Shown here piece after piece: positions 35,944 to 44,394 of a stretch of 64,000 nucleotides of DNA (positions are counted from its first letter, which is position 1; each line of letters begins with the position of its first letter). The notes beneath the pieces were generated by a model, which saw nothing but the letters and a program-made list of their open reading frames with translations, had not been told where the DNA came from and made no database searches. The position numbers and the translations under genes are program-made. Source of the stretch: Citrobacter sp. Marseille-Q6884 (GTDB lineage Bacteria; Pseudomonadota; Gammaproteobacteria; Enterobacterales; Enterobacteriaceae); NCBI RefSeq assembly GCF_945906775.1, contig NZ_CAMDRE010000001.1, positions 620,001 through 684,000 on the forward strand, read 5' to 3'.

Positions 35944-37213
35944 TAACATCACCCTTCGTCAGGCGCGTTTACAGGGGCGTGACGGATTGTGGCAGCTCAC
36001 TATTGAAGACGGGCGCTTCAGCCGGATTGAACCTCAGGACGCCGCTACGTTACCACAGGGTGAAGTGCTGGATGTCGAAGGCGGTCTGGCAATCCCACCG
36101 TTCGTTGAACCACATATCCATCTCGACACCACCCAAACCGCGGGTGAGCCGAGCTGGAACCAGTCCGGGACATTGTTTGAAGGTATTGAGCGCTGGGCCG
36201 AACGTAAGGCAATGCTCACTCACGAAGACGTGAAAGCGCGCGCCATGCAGACCCTGAAGTGGCAGATGGCCAACGGCATTCAGTACGTCCGTACTCACGT
36301 TGACGTTTCCGACCCTACGTTGACGGCGCTGAAAGCCATGCTGGAGGTGAAGCAAGAAGTTGCTCCGTGGGTAGAGCTGCAGATCGTCGCGTTCCCGCAA
36401 GAGGGCATTCTTTCTTACCCCAACGGTGAGGCGTTATTAGAGGAAGCTGTGCGTCTGGGCGCCGACGTCATTGGCGCGATCCCCCACTTTGAATTCACGC
36501 GTGAATATGGCGTGGAGTCGCTGCACAAAATTTTCGCCCTCGCGCAAAAATACGACAGGCTTATCGACGTGCACTGCGACGAAATTGACGATGAGCAATC
36601 ACGCTTTGTTGAAACCGTCGCGGCGCTGGCGCATCGCGACAATATGGGCGAACGCGTGACCGCCAGCCATACCACGGCAATGCACTCCTATAACGGCGCG
36701 TATGCTTCCCGTCTGTTCCGCCTGTTGAAAATGTCCGGCATTAACTTTGTCGCAAATCCACTGGTCAATATTCACCTGCAAGGGCGCTTTGACACTTATC
36801 CTAAACGCCGCGGCGTCACGCGCGTCAAAGAGATGCTGGAGGCGGAGATCAACGTCTGCTTCGGTCATGATGACGTCTTCGATCCGTGGTATCCGCTGGG
36901 TACCGCGAATATGCTGCAGGTACTACATATGGGGTTACACGTGTGCCAGTTGATGGGATACGGGCAGATTAACGATGGGCTGAACCTGGTCACCACCCAC
37001 AGCGCGAAAACCCTGCACCTGCAGGACTACGGTCTGAACGTGGGGAATTCCGCGAATCTGGTCATTTTACCGGCAGAGAATGGATTTGACGCGGTTCGTC
37101 GCCAGACACCTGCACGTTATTCCATTCGTCACGGTCGAATCATTGCCGAGACGGTGCCTGCCCAGACGACGCTGCATCTTACACAGCCCGAAACGGTGAC
37201 GTTTAAGCGCTAG
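35933..37213 (+). CDS. codA: Cytosine deaminase
   Basis: CodA deaminates cytosine to uracil (and 5-fluorocytosine to 5-fluorouracil) in the cytoplasm, using an active-site metal. The start at 35933 (MQNNNITLRQARLQGRDGLW) gives 426 residues (427 in E. coli) and overlaps codB by 11 bp. Metal and catalytic motifs of the amidohydrolase fold are present: EPHIHLDTT near 60-68, VHCDEIDDEQ with the key His and Glu near 212-217, and FGHDDVFDPW with the key Asp near 311. The N-terminal 50 residues diverge most from E. coli. Confidence 0.96.
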   Translation: MQNNNITLRQARLQGRDGLWQLTIEDGRFSRIEPQDAATLPQGEVLDVEGGLAIPPFVEPHIHLDTTQTAGEPSWNQSGTLFEGIERWAERKAMLTHEDVKARAMQTLKWQMANGIQYVRTHVDVSDPTLTALKAMLEVKQEVAPWVELQIVAFPQEGILSYPNGEALLEEAVRLGADVIGAIPHFEFTREYGVESLHKIFALAQKYDRLIDVHCDEIDDEQSRFVETVAALAHRDNMGERVTASHTTAMHSYNGAYASRLFRLLKMSGINFVANPLVNIHLQGRFDTYPKRRGVTRVKEMLEAEINVCFGHDDVFDPWYPLGTANMLQVLHMGLHVCQLMGYGQINDGLNLVTTHSAKTLHLQDYGLNVGNSANLVILPAENGFDAVRRQTPARYSIRHGRIIAETVPAQTTLHLTQPETVTFKR

Positions 37214-37227
37214 GTCGTGACATTCCA

Positions 37228-37258
37228 TGTCGGATGGCGCAAGCCTAGCCATCCGACA
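37228..37258. repeat. REP-like palindrome between codA and nanQ
   Basis: The arms TGTCGGATGGC and GCCATCCGACA form a perfect 11-bp stem. It lies between convergent genes and can act as a bidirectional 3' end. Confidence 0.75.
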
Positions 37259-37271
37259 CAGTCTCTCATCG

Positions 37272-37742
37272 TCAGGCTGGTTGTAATAAGCTGGCGCGTA
37301 CCTTGATCACTACCTTTTTGATATCCATCGGAGCCTGCACCACACAGCCCGGTTTATGCGGCTCGCGCGGCATAAAAATCACAAATCTTCCCGGCTTCAG
37401 TACAATAGCCTGCTCATCGGCAATCTGACTGCACAACTGGTAGTCATCCTCAACGTGCATCTCTTCGCACTGACGAGCAGAATCGCTCAACCCAAACAGA
37501 ATACGTTCTTCGCCGGATAACAGCACCTGAATGTCAATGTACTGCTGATGCAGCTCCGCTTTCTTTTGCTCCGGGCTCTGCGTTGCAAATTGCATCACAT
37601 TCATAAAAATATTATCGCCCTGCAACGCATAGCGCCCAGGCGTCTTCTCCTGCGGATTCGCCGCAATGGCCAGCGTTAACGCCTGCTGCAAGACCGGATG
37701 TAATCCAGCAGAAGGCAGTGAACGCAACTCATCTGACATCAT
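37272..37742 (-). CDS. nanQ: NanQ (YhcH), N-acetylneuraminate anomerase
   Basis: NanQ is a cupin-like YhcH/YjgK/YiaL (DUF386) protein that speeds anomer conversion of sialic acid. It has 156 residues (E. coli 154). The metal-ligand region includes KKAELHEQYID-type sequence KKAELHQQYIDIQ and PREPHKPGC. It starts at MMSDELRSLPSAG, overlapping the nanK stop by 4 bp, and is the last gene of the nan operon. Confidence 0.94.
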   Translation of the reverse strand: MMSDELRSLPSAGLHPVLQQALTLAIAANPQEKTPGRYALQGDNIFMNVMQFATQSPEQKKAELHQQYIDIQVLLSGEERILFGLSDSARQCEEMHVEDDYQLCSQIADEQAIVLKPGRFVIFMPREPHKPGCVVQAPMDIKKVVIKVRASLLQPA

Positions 37743-38614
37743 AATCGATCTCCCTGGGCCAACAGCGCAGCCCCTAATAATCCGGCATCATGCCGGTAAT
37801 GTGCCGGTTGTAGCGCCACCTGGTAGGCCGATGGCTCTTGTGCCAGGCAGCGTCGGACCTGCGTCAGATAGCCGTCGGCCAACCCGACGCTACCGCCAAC
37901 GACCACACACTGACAATCGGTGGTGGCTTTGATATCCGCGATTAACCTCGCCAGTGCTTGTGCCGAACGAGTAATAAGGTCAGCAGCCTGCGTGTTGCCT
38001 TGCCCGGCGCGGATAAAAATCGTTTTGGCATCACATCCGGCAAGTTCACCTTGTGCCGCAGCCGCAATCCCGCGTCCTGAAGCGATCGCTTCCACACAGC
38101 CGCGACGACCGCAGCCGCACATCGGCCCATTGGGATCGGCCAGCGTATGGCCCAGATGCCCTGCCAGCCCGCCGGTACCGGTGAGAAGTTTGCCGTCCGT
38201 CACGACGCCGCCCCCCACGCCCGTAGAGACGGTGAGAAAGACCATGTCACGATAATCCCCCCGCAGAGCATGATATTCCGCCCATGCCGCAGCCTGAGCA
38301 TCGTTAACCGCCCGTGCGGGCAATCCGGTAATCGCTTCCAGCGTTTCCGTCAGCGGGAAATGCAATAACCCTCCAAGATTATGCGGATTGATTGCCAGCA
38401 GAACACCGTCGCGGATAATCCCGGTCGAGGCAATCGCCACGTGCTTAGCATAAAGAGAAAGCGGCTCCACCAGGGTATGCAACGCCGCGCGTAGTGCATC
38501 CGGCGTTTTGCTCGCGGGGGTGGGCAATTCACGACGGTCGCGAATCAACAGGTCATTATCGACCAGTGCGGCGGCCAGTTTGGTACCGCCGATATCAATA
38601 GCCAGCGTGGTCAT
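37739..38614 (-). CDS. nanK: N-acetylmannosamine kinase
   Basis: NanK is a ROK-family kinase that phosphorylates ManNAc at C6. It has 291 residues, with the phosphate-binding DIGGTKLAAAL (7-17), catalytic Asp in AVNDAQAAAW and the ROK zinc motif CGCGRRGCVE with a preceding His (GHLGHTLADP). The start ATG overlaps the stop of the 11-codon nanE remnant (ATGA), so translation of nanK is probably coupled to it. Its product needs NanE, which is missing from this operon. Confidence 0.96.
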   Translation of the reverse strand: MTTLAIDIGGTKLAAALVDNDLLIRDRRELPTPASKTPDALRAALHTLVEPLSLYAKHVAIASTGIIRDGVLLAINPHNLGGLLHFPLTETLEAITGLPARAVNDAQAAAWAEYHALRGDYRDMVFLTVSTGVGGGVVTDGKLLTGTGGLAGHLGHTLADPNGPMCGCGRRGCVEAIASGRGIAAAAQGELAGCDAKTIFIRAGQGNTQAADLITRSAQALARLIADIKATTDCQCVVVGGSVGLADGYLTQVRRCLAQEPSAYQVALQPAHYRHDAGLLGAALLAQGDRL

Positions 38615-38646
38615 CGCAAAGCCTTCTTCTGCGTTAGTAACGACAT
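38611..38646 (-). pseudogene. nanE: nanE deletion remnant (11 codons)
   Basis: NanE (ManNAc-6-P 2-epimerase) should lie between nanT and nanK. Only 79 bp separate them here. On the minus strand an ORF reads M-S-L-L-T-Q-K-K-A-L-R-stop. The first six codons resemble the E. coli NanE start (MSLLAQ) and the next ones its end (MKKAVL-stop). AAGGGA stands before the ATG, and the TGA stop overlaps the nanK ATG exactly as in the intact operon. This is what an in-frame internal deletion of about 220 codons would leave. The sequence is seen directly; the deletion history is inference. Confidence 0.8.
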
Positions 38647-38665
38647 ACAGTTTCCCTTACGAAAA

Positions 38666-38687
38666 TTGCCCGGTTCTGAACCGGGCA
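38666..38687 (-). promoter_or_regulatory. Intercistronic hairpin between nanT and the nanE remnant
   Basis: The stem TTGCCCGGTTC / GAACCGGGCAA is followed on the minus strand by TTTTC. It may reduce read-through from nanT to nanK or protect the nanT 3' end. Confidence 0.6.
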
Positions 38688-38693
38688 AACGGA

Positions 38694-40184
38694 CTAACTT
38701 TTTGATTTCACCAGGCCGCGTTTATCGCTACCAAACGGGACAGCTCCGCTAAAGGGTTTGCCATCGATAGCATCATGCGTACGCAGTGCTTCCGGACGCA
38801 GCCAGCGCTGAACACGTGACGGCATATCGAGACCAATCAGCAGGATCACCACAAACGTCAGGCTGAACGAAAGCGATCCCAGCGCCGTCCCCAGATCCAG
38901 ACGTTGTGCAATCAACGCCCCGATGATCGGCGCCAGCGCCCCGCCCAGCGCACCGACGTTGTAGGTGAAGCCCAGGCCCGCCGCACGCTGGTCGGTATCA
39001 AAATAGCCACCAATCAGTTTTGGTAAGATCCCGGAGATCCCCTGTCCGAGCATTTGCTGGAAAAACAGCAGCAAACCGAGGACCCAGACGTTGGTGCCAC
39101 CAATGGCAAAGACCGGAATAATCAGCAGCTGTGAGGCCAGCAGACTGCATACATAAGCCTTGCGGGTGCCCAACCAGTCGCCAAGAAAACCGCCTACGCA
39201 ACAGCCAACCGCTGCACCAAAACCGCTAAAGAAGAGCACACGGGCGACCGTTGAAGGGTCATACATCAGCTCAGTTTTCAGGTACGTCGGCAACAGTGCC
39301 TGAATCGGCCATGAGTAGAGGAAGGCAAACAGCACGACCACCATGAGCATCACGCCAGTCGGCCAGCGTTTACCGCTGCTTTGCACCATAAAGCTGATGA
39401 AAATGAATGCGCAGAGCAGTCCGAGAATCGCAACGATTGCCGCATTTTGCAGATTGCCGGCAAAACAGAACCACAGCGCCGTTGCGGCAGCCATCGTCAT
39501 CAGAATATTGATCACCCGATGTTCGCCCCGATAGAGAATATCGACCATCGTGCGCACTGGCGCCTTACCTTCGTGCTTCTCTTTCCAGTCTTCGGCTTCA
39601 GGAATATTTTTACGCAGCCAGAGTGCGAAGATAATCGGTACAATGCCGATGAAGAACAGCGCACGCCATCCCCAGACCGGAACCACCAGACTGTAGACCT
39701 GTGCGGCGATCACCGCACCAACGGAGAAGCCGGAAATCAGGAAACCGCTGGCTTTATTGCGCAGGTGTTTAGGCCAGCTTTCAATGACATAGGTCGCACT
39801 GGAGCCGTATTCACCCGCCATTCCCATACCGATAACCAGTCGGGCGATAAACATGGTGGTGTAGCCCGGCGCAAAGCCGCAGGCCAGCGTCCCGACAGAG
39901 AACAGAATGATGCTGGTGACCATCGCCAGACGGCGGCCATAACGGTCACCCATCGCCCCCAGCACCAGCCCGCCAAACCAGCGAGAAATAAAGGCGGCCG
40001 AAATCAGGCTGGCGGCTTGCACCGTCGTCAAACCGAATTCGCCTTGTACTTCTGTCAGCACAAGCGCGATTAAGACAAAATCAAAACCATCAAGCAAATA
40101 TCCCAGCCAGGCTGCGGAAAATGCCCGCCATTGCGCCCGATTGAGATGGCGATACCACGGGATGCTCTGGGTAGAAGTACTCAT
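38694..40184 (-). CDS. nanT: Sialic acid (Neu5Ac) proton symporter NanT
   Basis: NanT is an MFS transporter that imports N-acetylneuraminate. The 496 residues have about 14 hydrophobic segments, the larger number typical of NanT. The MFS loop motif GxLGDRxGRR is seen as GAMGDRYGRRLAM near residue 80. It lies between nanA (upstream, separated by REP elements) and nanK. Confidence 0.96.
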   Translation of the reverse strand: MSTSTQSIPWYRHLNRAQWRAFSAAWLGYLLDGFDFVLIALVLTEVQGEFGLTTVQAASLISAAFISRWFGGLVLGAMGDRYGRRLAMVTSIILFSVGTLACGFAPGYTTMFIARLVIGMGMAGEYGSSATYVIESWPKHLRNKASGFLISGFSVGAVIAAQVYSLVVPVWGWRALFFIGIVPIIFALWLRKNIPEAEDWKEKHEGKAPVRTMVDILYRGEHRVINILMTMAAATALWFCFAGNLQNAAIVAILGLLCAFIFISFMVQSSGKRWPTGVMLMVVVLFAFLYSWPIQALLPTYLKTELMYDPSTVARVLFFSGFGAAVGCCVGGFLGDWLGTRKAYVCSLLASQLLIIPVFAIGGTNVWVLGLLLFFQQMLGQGISGILPKLIGGYFDTDQRAAGLGFTYNVGALGGALAPIIGALIAQRLDLGTALGSLSFSLTFVVILLIGLDMPSRVQRWLRPEALRTHDAIDGKPFSGAVPFGSDKRGLVKSKS

Positions 40185-40213
40185 TTTACTCTCCCGACGA
40201 TGTTTTGTTGTTG

Positions 40214-40287
40214 TGCCGGATAGCGGCGTTCCCCGATCCGGCCTACGGTCGAAATAGCCAGGCCGGGCAAGCGAAGCGCCCCCGGCA
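40214..40287. repeat. Pair of REP units inside the nan operon
   Basis: Unit 1 is TGCCGGATAGCGGCG...CGATCCGGCCTAC (40214-40246). Unit 2 is GCCGGGCAAGCGAAGCGCCCCCGGC-like (40262-40287). They fill the nanA-nanT gap, so they are transcribed within the operon and may shape the ratio of the two messages. Confidence 0.75.
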
Positions 40288-40295
40288 ACCCGCGG

Positions 40296-41189
40296 TTACG
40301 CCTTTTCTGCCAACAGTTGGTTCGCCAACGCTTTCAGCTCTGGCAGGAATTTCTCGTCCACTGGGGCGAAAGGTTTACGGCACAGCGGTACAGAGACCAC
40401 GTCCATATAGTGCAGAACGGTTTTCAGACCACGGAACACGCCGACTTTAATGAGCAGATCGATAACCTTATTGCACTCGGTTTGCAGCTTTTGTGCAGTC
40501 TTGATATCGCCTTCTTTGAGCGCTTTCACAATTCCCTGATAACGCCATCCCATGATGTTATATGTGCTACCGATACCCCCATCAGCGCCCGCCAGCAGGC
40601 CAGAAGCAAAGATTTCGTCATAACCGTTATAAAGCACCAGATCAGGATGCGCGCGGCGGATCTGCTCCATCTGATAGAGATCGCCCGAGGTTTGCTTCAG
40701 TGCGCCAACGCCCGGCAGCGTGACCAGCGTATTGATTTGATCCAGCGTCAGTTTTACGCCACTCAGCGCCGGAATGTTGTAGACCACCATCGGCAACCCA
40801 TCAGCGGAATCAATAATTGCACGGTAGTGATCGCAATGTTCTTCAAAACTGAACGGATAGTAAAACGGGGTGACGGCGGAGACAGCATCAAAGCCGTAGC
40901 GGTGCGCGGCACTCGCCAGTTGTTGGCTTTCTTCGGTGCTTACCGTCCCGACATGGGCGATTAAGGTAACTTTGCCTTTCGCTTCTTCAGCAACGATCTC
41001 CAGTACCTGCTCTCTTTCCGCACGGTTCTGTACAAAGGCTTCACCCGTTGAGCCTCCGACGTACAACCCGTCAACGCCCTGCCCAATGTTGAAACGCACC
41101 AGACGGCGCAGGCTCTCAATATCCAGGCGCTGTTGGTTATCGAATGGGGTTAACAACGCTGGCATCACGCCTTTTAAATCTCTTGCCAT
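40296..41189 (-). CDS. nanA: N-acetylneuraminate lyase
   Basis: NanA splits Neu5Ac into ManNAc and pyruvate in the cytoplasm. It has 297 residues and a DapA-type TIM barrel. The Schiff-base lysine is K165 (GALKQTSGD), the assisting tyrosine Y137 (VVYNIP), and the carboxylate-binding GGSTGE motif is at 45-50. It is the first gene of the nanATKQ operon; the NanR operator is 36 bp upstream. Confidence 0.98.
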   Translation of the reverse strand: MARDLKGVMPALLTPFDNQQRLDIESLRRLVRFNIGQGVDGLYVGGSTGEAFVQNRAEREQVLEIVAEEAKGKVTLIAHVGTVSTEESQQLASAAHRYGFDAVSAVTPFYYPFSFEEHCDHYRAIIDSADGLPMVVYNIPALSGVKLTLDQINTLVTLPGVGALKQTSGDLYQMEQIRRAHPDLVLYNGYDEIFASGLLAGADGGIGSTYNIMGWRYQGIVKALKEGDIKTAQKLQTECNKVIDLLIKVGVFRGLKTVLHYMDVVSVPLCRKPFAPVDEKFLPELKALANQLLAEKA

Positions 41190-41224
41190 AACGACCTCTG
41201 TCTATGATTAGTGTTATCTAACTG

Positions 41225-41247
41225 CATACCTTTATACCTGTTATACC
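41225..41247 (-). promoter_or_regulatory. NanR operator of the nanA promoter
   Basis: Read on the minus strand it is GGTATA-ACA-GGTATA-AA-GGTATG, three near-direct repeats of the NanR hexamer GGTATA, the third with one change. This is the E. coli nanA operator arrangement. Sialic acid releases NanR there. Confidence 0.9.
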
Positions 41248-41286
41248 AGATCAAATAAGCAGCAATACAATACAGAACGCTTATAA

Positions 41287-41302
41287 TGCGATCTGCTTCA
41301 CT
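41287..41302. promoter_or_regulatory. Predicted CRP site upstream of nanA
   Basis: TGCGA-N6-TCACT lies about 58 bp upstream of the centre of the NanR operator. That is consistent with the known CRP activation of the E. coli nanA promoter. Confidence 0.55.
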
Positions 41303-41323
41303 AAACGATCGTCAGGATCGAAA

Positions 41324-42115
41324 TTACTTGCGCGATTTTTTCTTTTTACCGAAGGCGTGCCAGGTGGCGGAAACGCTGTTGAGATGTTCTTGTAAAGCGC
41401 GGTCGGCTTCATCAGGATTGCGCTGACGAATCGCCTCGACAATAGCGATATGCTGCTGATAACTCACGCTATTATGTTCATGCAATTCCTGATCGGCGAC
41501 GGTCGGACGTGCTGCAATCAACCAGTCCAGCAGCGCGACATGGATCGCCATAAAAATAGGATTACCCGGGATCTCCGCCAGCACGCGGTGGAAATCAACA
41601 TCCGAACGAATAAACAGCGTGTTGTCATCCAGCGACTGGCTGTTGATCTCCAGCGCTTTCGCCAGCCTGTCAATTTGTTCGTCTGTGGCATGTTCGGCCG
41701 CGTAACGCACCAGGCTGGACTCAAAAAACAGCCGCAGTTGCTCAAAGTGGGCAATACCTCCCGGGTGCGAGAGGAAATCTTTCGCCATGCCGGACAATTC
41801 GCTGATGATGGTATCGGCCGAGGGGCGCGAAACACGGGCGCGCTCGCCATTGTTGATTTGTACCAGACCTTTACGTTTTAACGCCGCGAGGGCTTCACGT
41901 ACGGATGGACGACCCACGTTGAAGAAAGCCATCAGTTCCCGCTCCGACGGCAACGGCTCACCCTCGCTAAATTCCCGGCGACGAATCATCTGTTCCAGCT
42001 CTTCTTCCACCATTTCAGAGAGTTTCTTACGCGCCAGCGGACGGTTACGTAAGCTACGGCCAATGGTAGAGGGAGAGTCTTCAGCTTGCGAATCAAATGC
42101 GTTCATAGGGTCCAT
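41324..42115 (-). CDS. nanR: NanR, GntR/FadR-type repressor of sialic acid genes
   Basis: NanR represses nan genes and is relieved by Neu5Ac. The start at 42115 (MDPMNAFDSQAEDSPS) gives 263 residues, the E. coli length; the frame is open seven codons further up. A winged HTH (PLPSERELMAFFNVGRPSVREALAALKRKGLVQ, about 55-87) follows an extended N-terminus, and the FCD ligand/metal domain fills the rest (D and H residues in RSDVDFHRVLAEIPGN). It is transcribed towards nanA on the same strand. Confidence 0.97.
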   Translation of the reverse strand: MDPMNAFDSQAEDSPSTIGRSLRNRPLARKKLSEMVEEELEQMIRRREFSEGEPLPSERELMAFFNVGRPSVREALAALKRKGLVQINNGERARVSRPSADTIISELSGMAKDFLSHPGGIAHFEQLRLFFESSLVRYAAEHATDEQIDRLAKALEINSQSLDDNTLFIRSDVDFHRVLAEIPGNPIFMAIHVALLDWLIAARPTVADQELHEHNSVSYQQHIAIVEAIRQRNPDEADRALQEHLNSVSATWHAFGKKKKSRK

Positions 42116-42474
42116 TCCGCTAAGTCGAGGTGACAAACAACAGCGGGTTCATCCTAACACAGGATCGAAAGCAGGGTGAAATGATGGTCTGCCAGACCAG
42201 TCTGTCTATTGATACCCAATAAAATGAAAATATTATTCTTCACGAAGATATTTAAATTAACGTTAATTTAAAACACCCGCATTCTGTTTATGAAATTCGC
42301 GAATATGAATGTGAAAAATAATCATAACTTACTCTTTTAAATAGAAAAATAATTTAGATATCGAATTAAAAACACGATATCCACTCCATAAAAAATGCCC
42401 AAAAAAATATAACATCCGATTTCATAACAGCGTTATTACCGGATTTATCTTCTTCTCTGGCATGGAGTGAAAAA
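42116..42474. promoter_or_regulatory. nanR-dcuD intergenic region with a 22-bp perfect palindrome
   Basis: This 359-bp AT-rich gap lies between divergent nanR and dcuD and contains no gene. It holds a perfect 22-bp palindrome at 42251-42272 (half-site TTTAAATTAAC), a second palindrome ATTCGCGAAT at 42295-42304, and GGTCTGCCAGACC at 42185-42197 near nanR. GGAG precedes the dcuD start. No known operator was recognised. Confidence 0.6.
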
Positions 42475-43842
42475 ATGTTCGGCATTATTATCTCTGTCAT
42501 CGTTTTATTAACGATGGGTTATCTGATCCTCAAAAACTACAAACCACAGGTCGTGCTGGCGGCAGCCGGGATCTTCCTGATGATCTGCGGCGTCTGGTTG
42601 GGGTACGGCGCGCTGGTCGCCCCCGATAAAAGCAGTGGCTATCTGCTGGTCGATATTTATAACGAAATTCTGCGTATGCTCTCCACCCGGGCCGCAGGCC
42701 TTGGATTATCCATTATGGCGGTGGGCGGTTATGCCCGCTATATGGACCGGATGGGCGCCAGCAGAGCCATGGTGAGTCTACTGAGTCGCCCGCTTAAGCT
42801 TATTCGCTCACCTTATATCGTACTTGCAGCCACCTACGTGATCGGTCAGATCATGGCGCAGTTCATCACCAGCGCTTCCGGGCTAGGTATGTTATTGATG
42901 GTCACGCTCTTTCCGACGCTGGTCAGCCTTGGCGTGAGCCGTTTGTCTGCGGTCGCGGTCATTGCAACCTCAATGTCGATTGAATGGGGCATTCTGGAAA
43001 CCAACTCAATTTTTGCCGCCCAAGTGGCTGGAATGAAAATTGCCACCTACTTCTTTCACTACCAATTGCCCGTGGCGTCCTGCGTCATTCTCGCCGTTGC
43101 CATTGCGCACTTTTTCGTGCAGCGCCGGTTTGATAGAAAAGCGTTACCGGACAGCGCCGGCTTCGCCGAACAAAAGGTTCTGGAAGACGTCCCCCCACTC
43201 TACTATGCCATTTTGCCAGTCATGCCACTGATTCTGATGCTGGGTTCGTTGTTACTTGCGCATATGGGATTGATGAAGGCAGAGCTGAATCTGGTCGTGG
43301 TGATGCTCATGAGCATGACAGTGACCCTGTTTGTGGAGTTCTTTCGTAAGCACAATCTGCGCGAAACCATGGACGACGTGCAGGCATTTTTTGACGGGAT
43401 GGGGACGCAATTTGCCAATGTCGTCACGCTGGTCGTGGCGGGGGAAATTTTTGCCAAGGGGCTAACCACTATTGGCACCGTTGATGCGGTAATAAAAGGT
43501 GCGGAACATTCCGGTCTGGGCGGCATCGGTGTGATGATCATTATGGCGGTGGTTATCGCCGCTTGCGCAATTGTGATGGGGTCAGGCAACGCGCCGTTTA
43601 TGTCGTTTGCCAGTCTGATCCCGGATATCGCTGCAGGGCTGCATATTCCGGCGGTCGTGATGATCATGCCAATGCACTTTGCCACCACGCTGGCCCGTGC
43701 GGTTTCACCGATTACCGCGGTCATTGTCGTGACATCAGGTATTGCAGGCGTGTCGCCTTTTGAGGTCGTCAAACGTACGGCGATCCCAATGGCAGTGGGA
43801 TTTGTGGTGAATATGATCGTCACCATCGCCCTGTTTTATTAA
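42475..43842 (+). CDS. dcuD: DcuD, C4-dicarboxylate transporter family protein
   Basis: DcuD belongs to the DcuC family of anaerobic C4-dicarboxylate carriers; in E. coli its own role is unclear. The 455 residues equal the E. coli length, with about twelve membrane helices. Conserved segments include FITSASGLGMLLMVTLFPT and MGSGNAPFMSFASLIPDIA. It is monocistronic and ends at a strong terminator shared with sspB. Confidence 0.94.
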   Translation: MFGIIISVIVLLTMGYLILKNYKPQVVLAAAGIFLMICGVWLGYGALVAPDKSSGYLLVDIYNEILRMLSTRAAGLGLSIMAVGGYARYMDRMGASRAMVSLLSRPLKLIRSPYIVLAATYVIGQIMAQFITSASGLGMLLMVTLFPTLVSLGVSRLSAVAVIATSMSIEWGILETNSIFAAQVAGMKIATYFFHYQLPVASCVILAVAIAHFFVQRRFDRKALPDSAGFAEQKVLEDVPPLYYAILPVMPLILMLGSLLLAHMGLMKAELNLVVVMLMSMTVTLFVEFFRKHNLRETMDDVQAFFDGMGTQFANVVTLVVAGEIFAKGLTTIGTVDAVIKGAEHSGLGGIGVMIIMAVVIAACAIVMGSGNAPFMSFASLIPDIAAGLHIPAVVMIMPMHFATTLARAVSPITAVIVVTSGIAGVSPFEVVKRTAIPMAVGFVVNMIVTIALFY

Positions 43843-43860
43843 TGCCTGGCGCAGAAAACC

Positions 43861-43886
43861 AAACAGGCCCAAAAGGGCCTGTTTTT
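43861..43886. terminator. Terminator between convergent dcuD and sspB
   Basis: AAACAGGCCC-AAAA-GGGCCTGTTTTTT: 8-bp GC-rich stem with U-tract for dcuD and a weaker A3/U3 on the opposite strand. Confidence 0.85.
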
Positions 43887-44389
43887 TATTTCACTACGCG
43901 TAGTGCTGGACGCCCACCACGAGGCGGTGGCGGAGTGTCATCCGGGTCGTTGTCGTCACCGTTGTCAGGCTTATCGCCATCAATGACCGACATGACGGTT
44001 TCACTCTCAAAACCCGATGCTTCGTTGTCGTCATCATTTAAGCTGGCGACCTCTTCATCGTAAGCGGCTTCTGGCTCGAACATCGTGCCCGCACCGTTTT
44101 CACGCGCATAAATTGCCAGAACGGCAGCCAGCGGCACGGAAACCTGACGTGGTACACCGCCGAAGCGCGCGTTAAAGCGCACTTCATCGTTAGCCAGTTC
44201 GAGGTTCCCCACTGCACGCGGAGCGATATTCAGAACAATTTGCCCGTCACGCGCATATTCCATCGGAACCTGCACGTCCGGGAGCGTCACATCCACCACC
44301 AGATGCGGCGTGAGTTGGTTGTCTAACAACCACTCATAAAATGCACGCAGCAGATACGGACGGCGCGGTGATAGTTGTGGCAAATCCAT
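43886..44389 (-). CDS. sspB: SspB, ClpXP adaptor for ssrA-tagged proteins
   Basis: SspB tethers ssrA-tagged substrates and the RseA fragment to ClpX. It has 167 residues: the substrate-binding domain covers about 1-110 (MDLPQLSPRRPYLLRAFYEWLLDN start), then a long acidic linker, then the ClpX-binding tail RPALRVVK at the end. It lies 5 bp after sspA on the same strand. Confidence 0.97.
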   Translation of the reverse strand: MDLPQLSPRRPYLLRAFYEWLLDNQLTPHLVVDVTLPDVQVPMEYARDGQIVLNIAPRAVGNLELANDEVRFNARFGGVPRQVSVPLAAVLAIYARENGAGTMFEPEAAYDEEVASLNDDDNEASGFESETVMSVIDGDKPDNGDDNDPDDTPPPPRGGRPALRVVK

Positions 44390-44394
44390 ACAGA

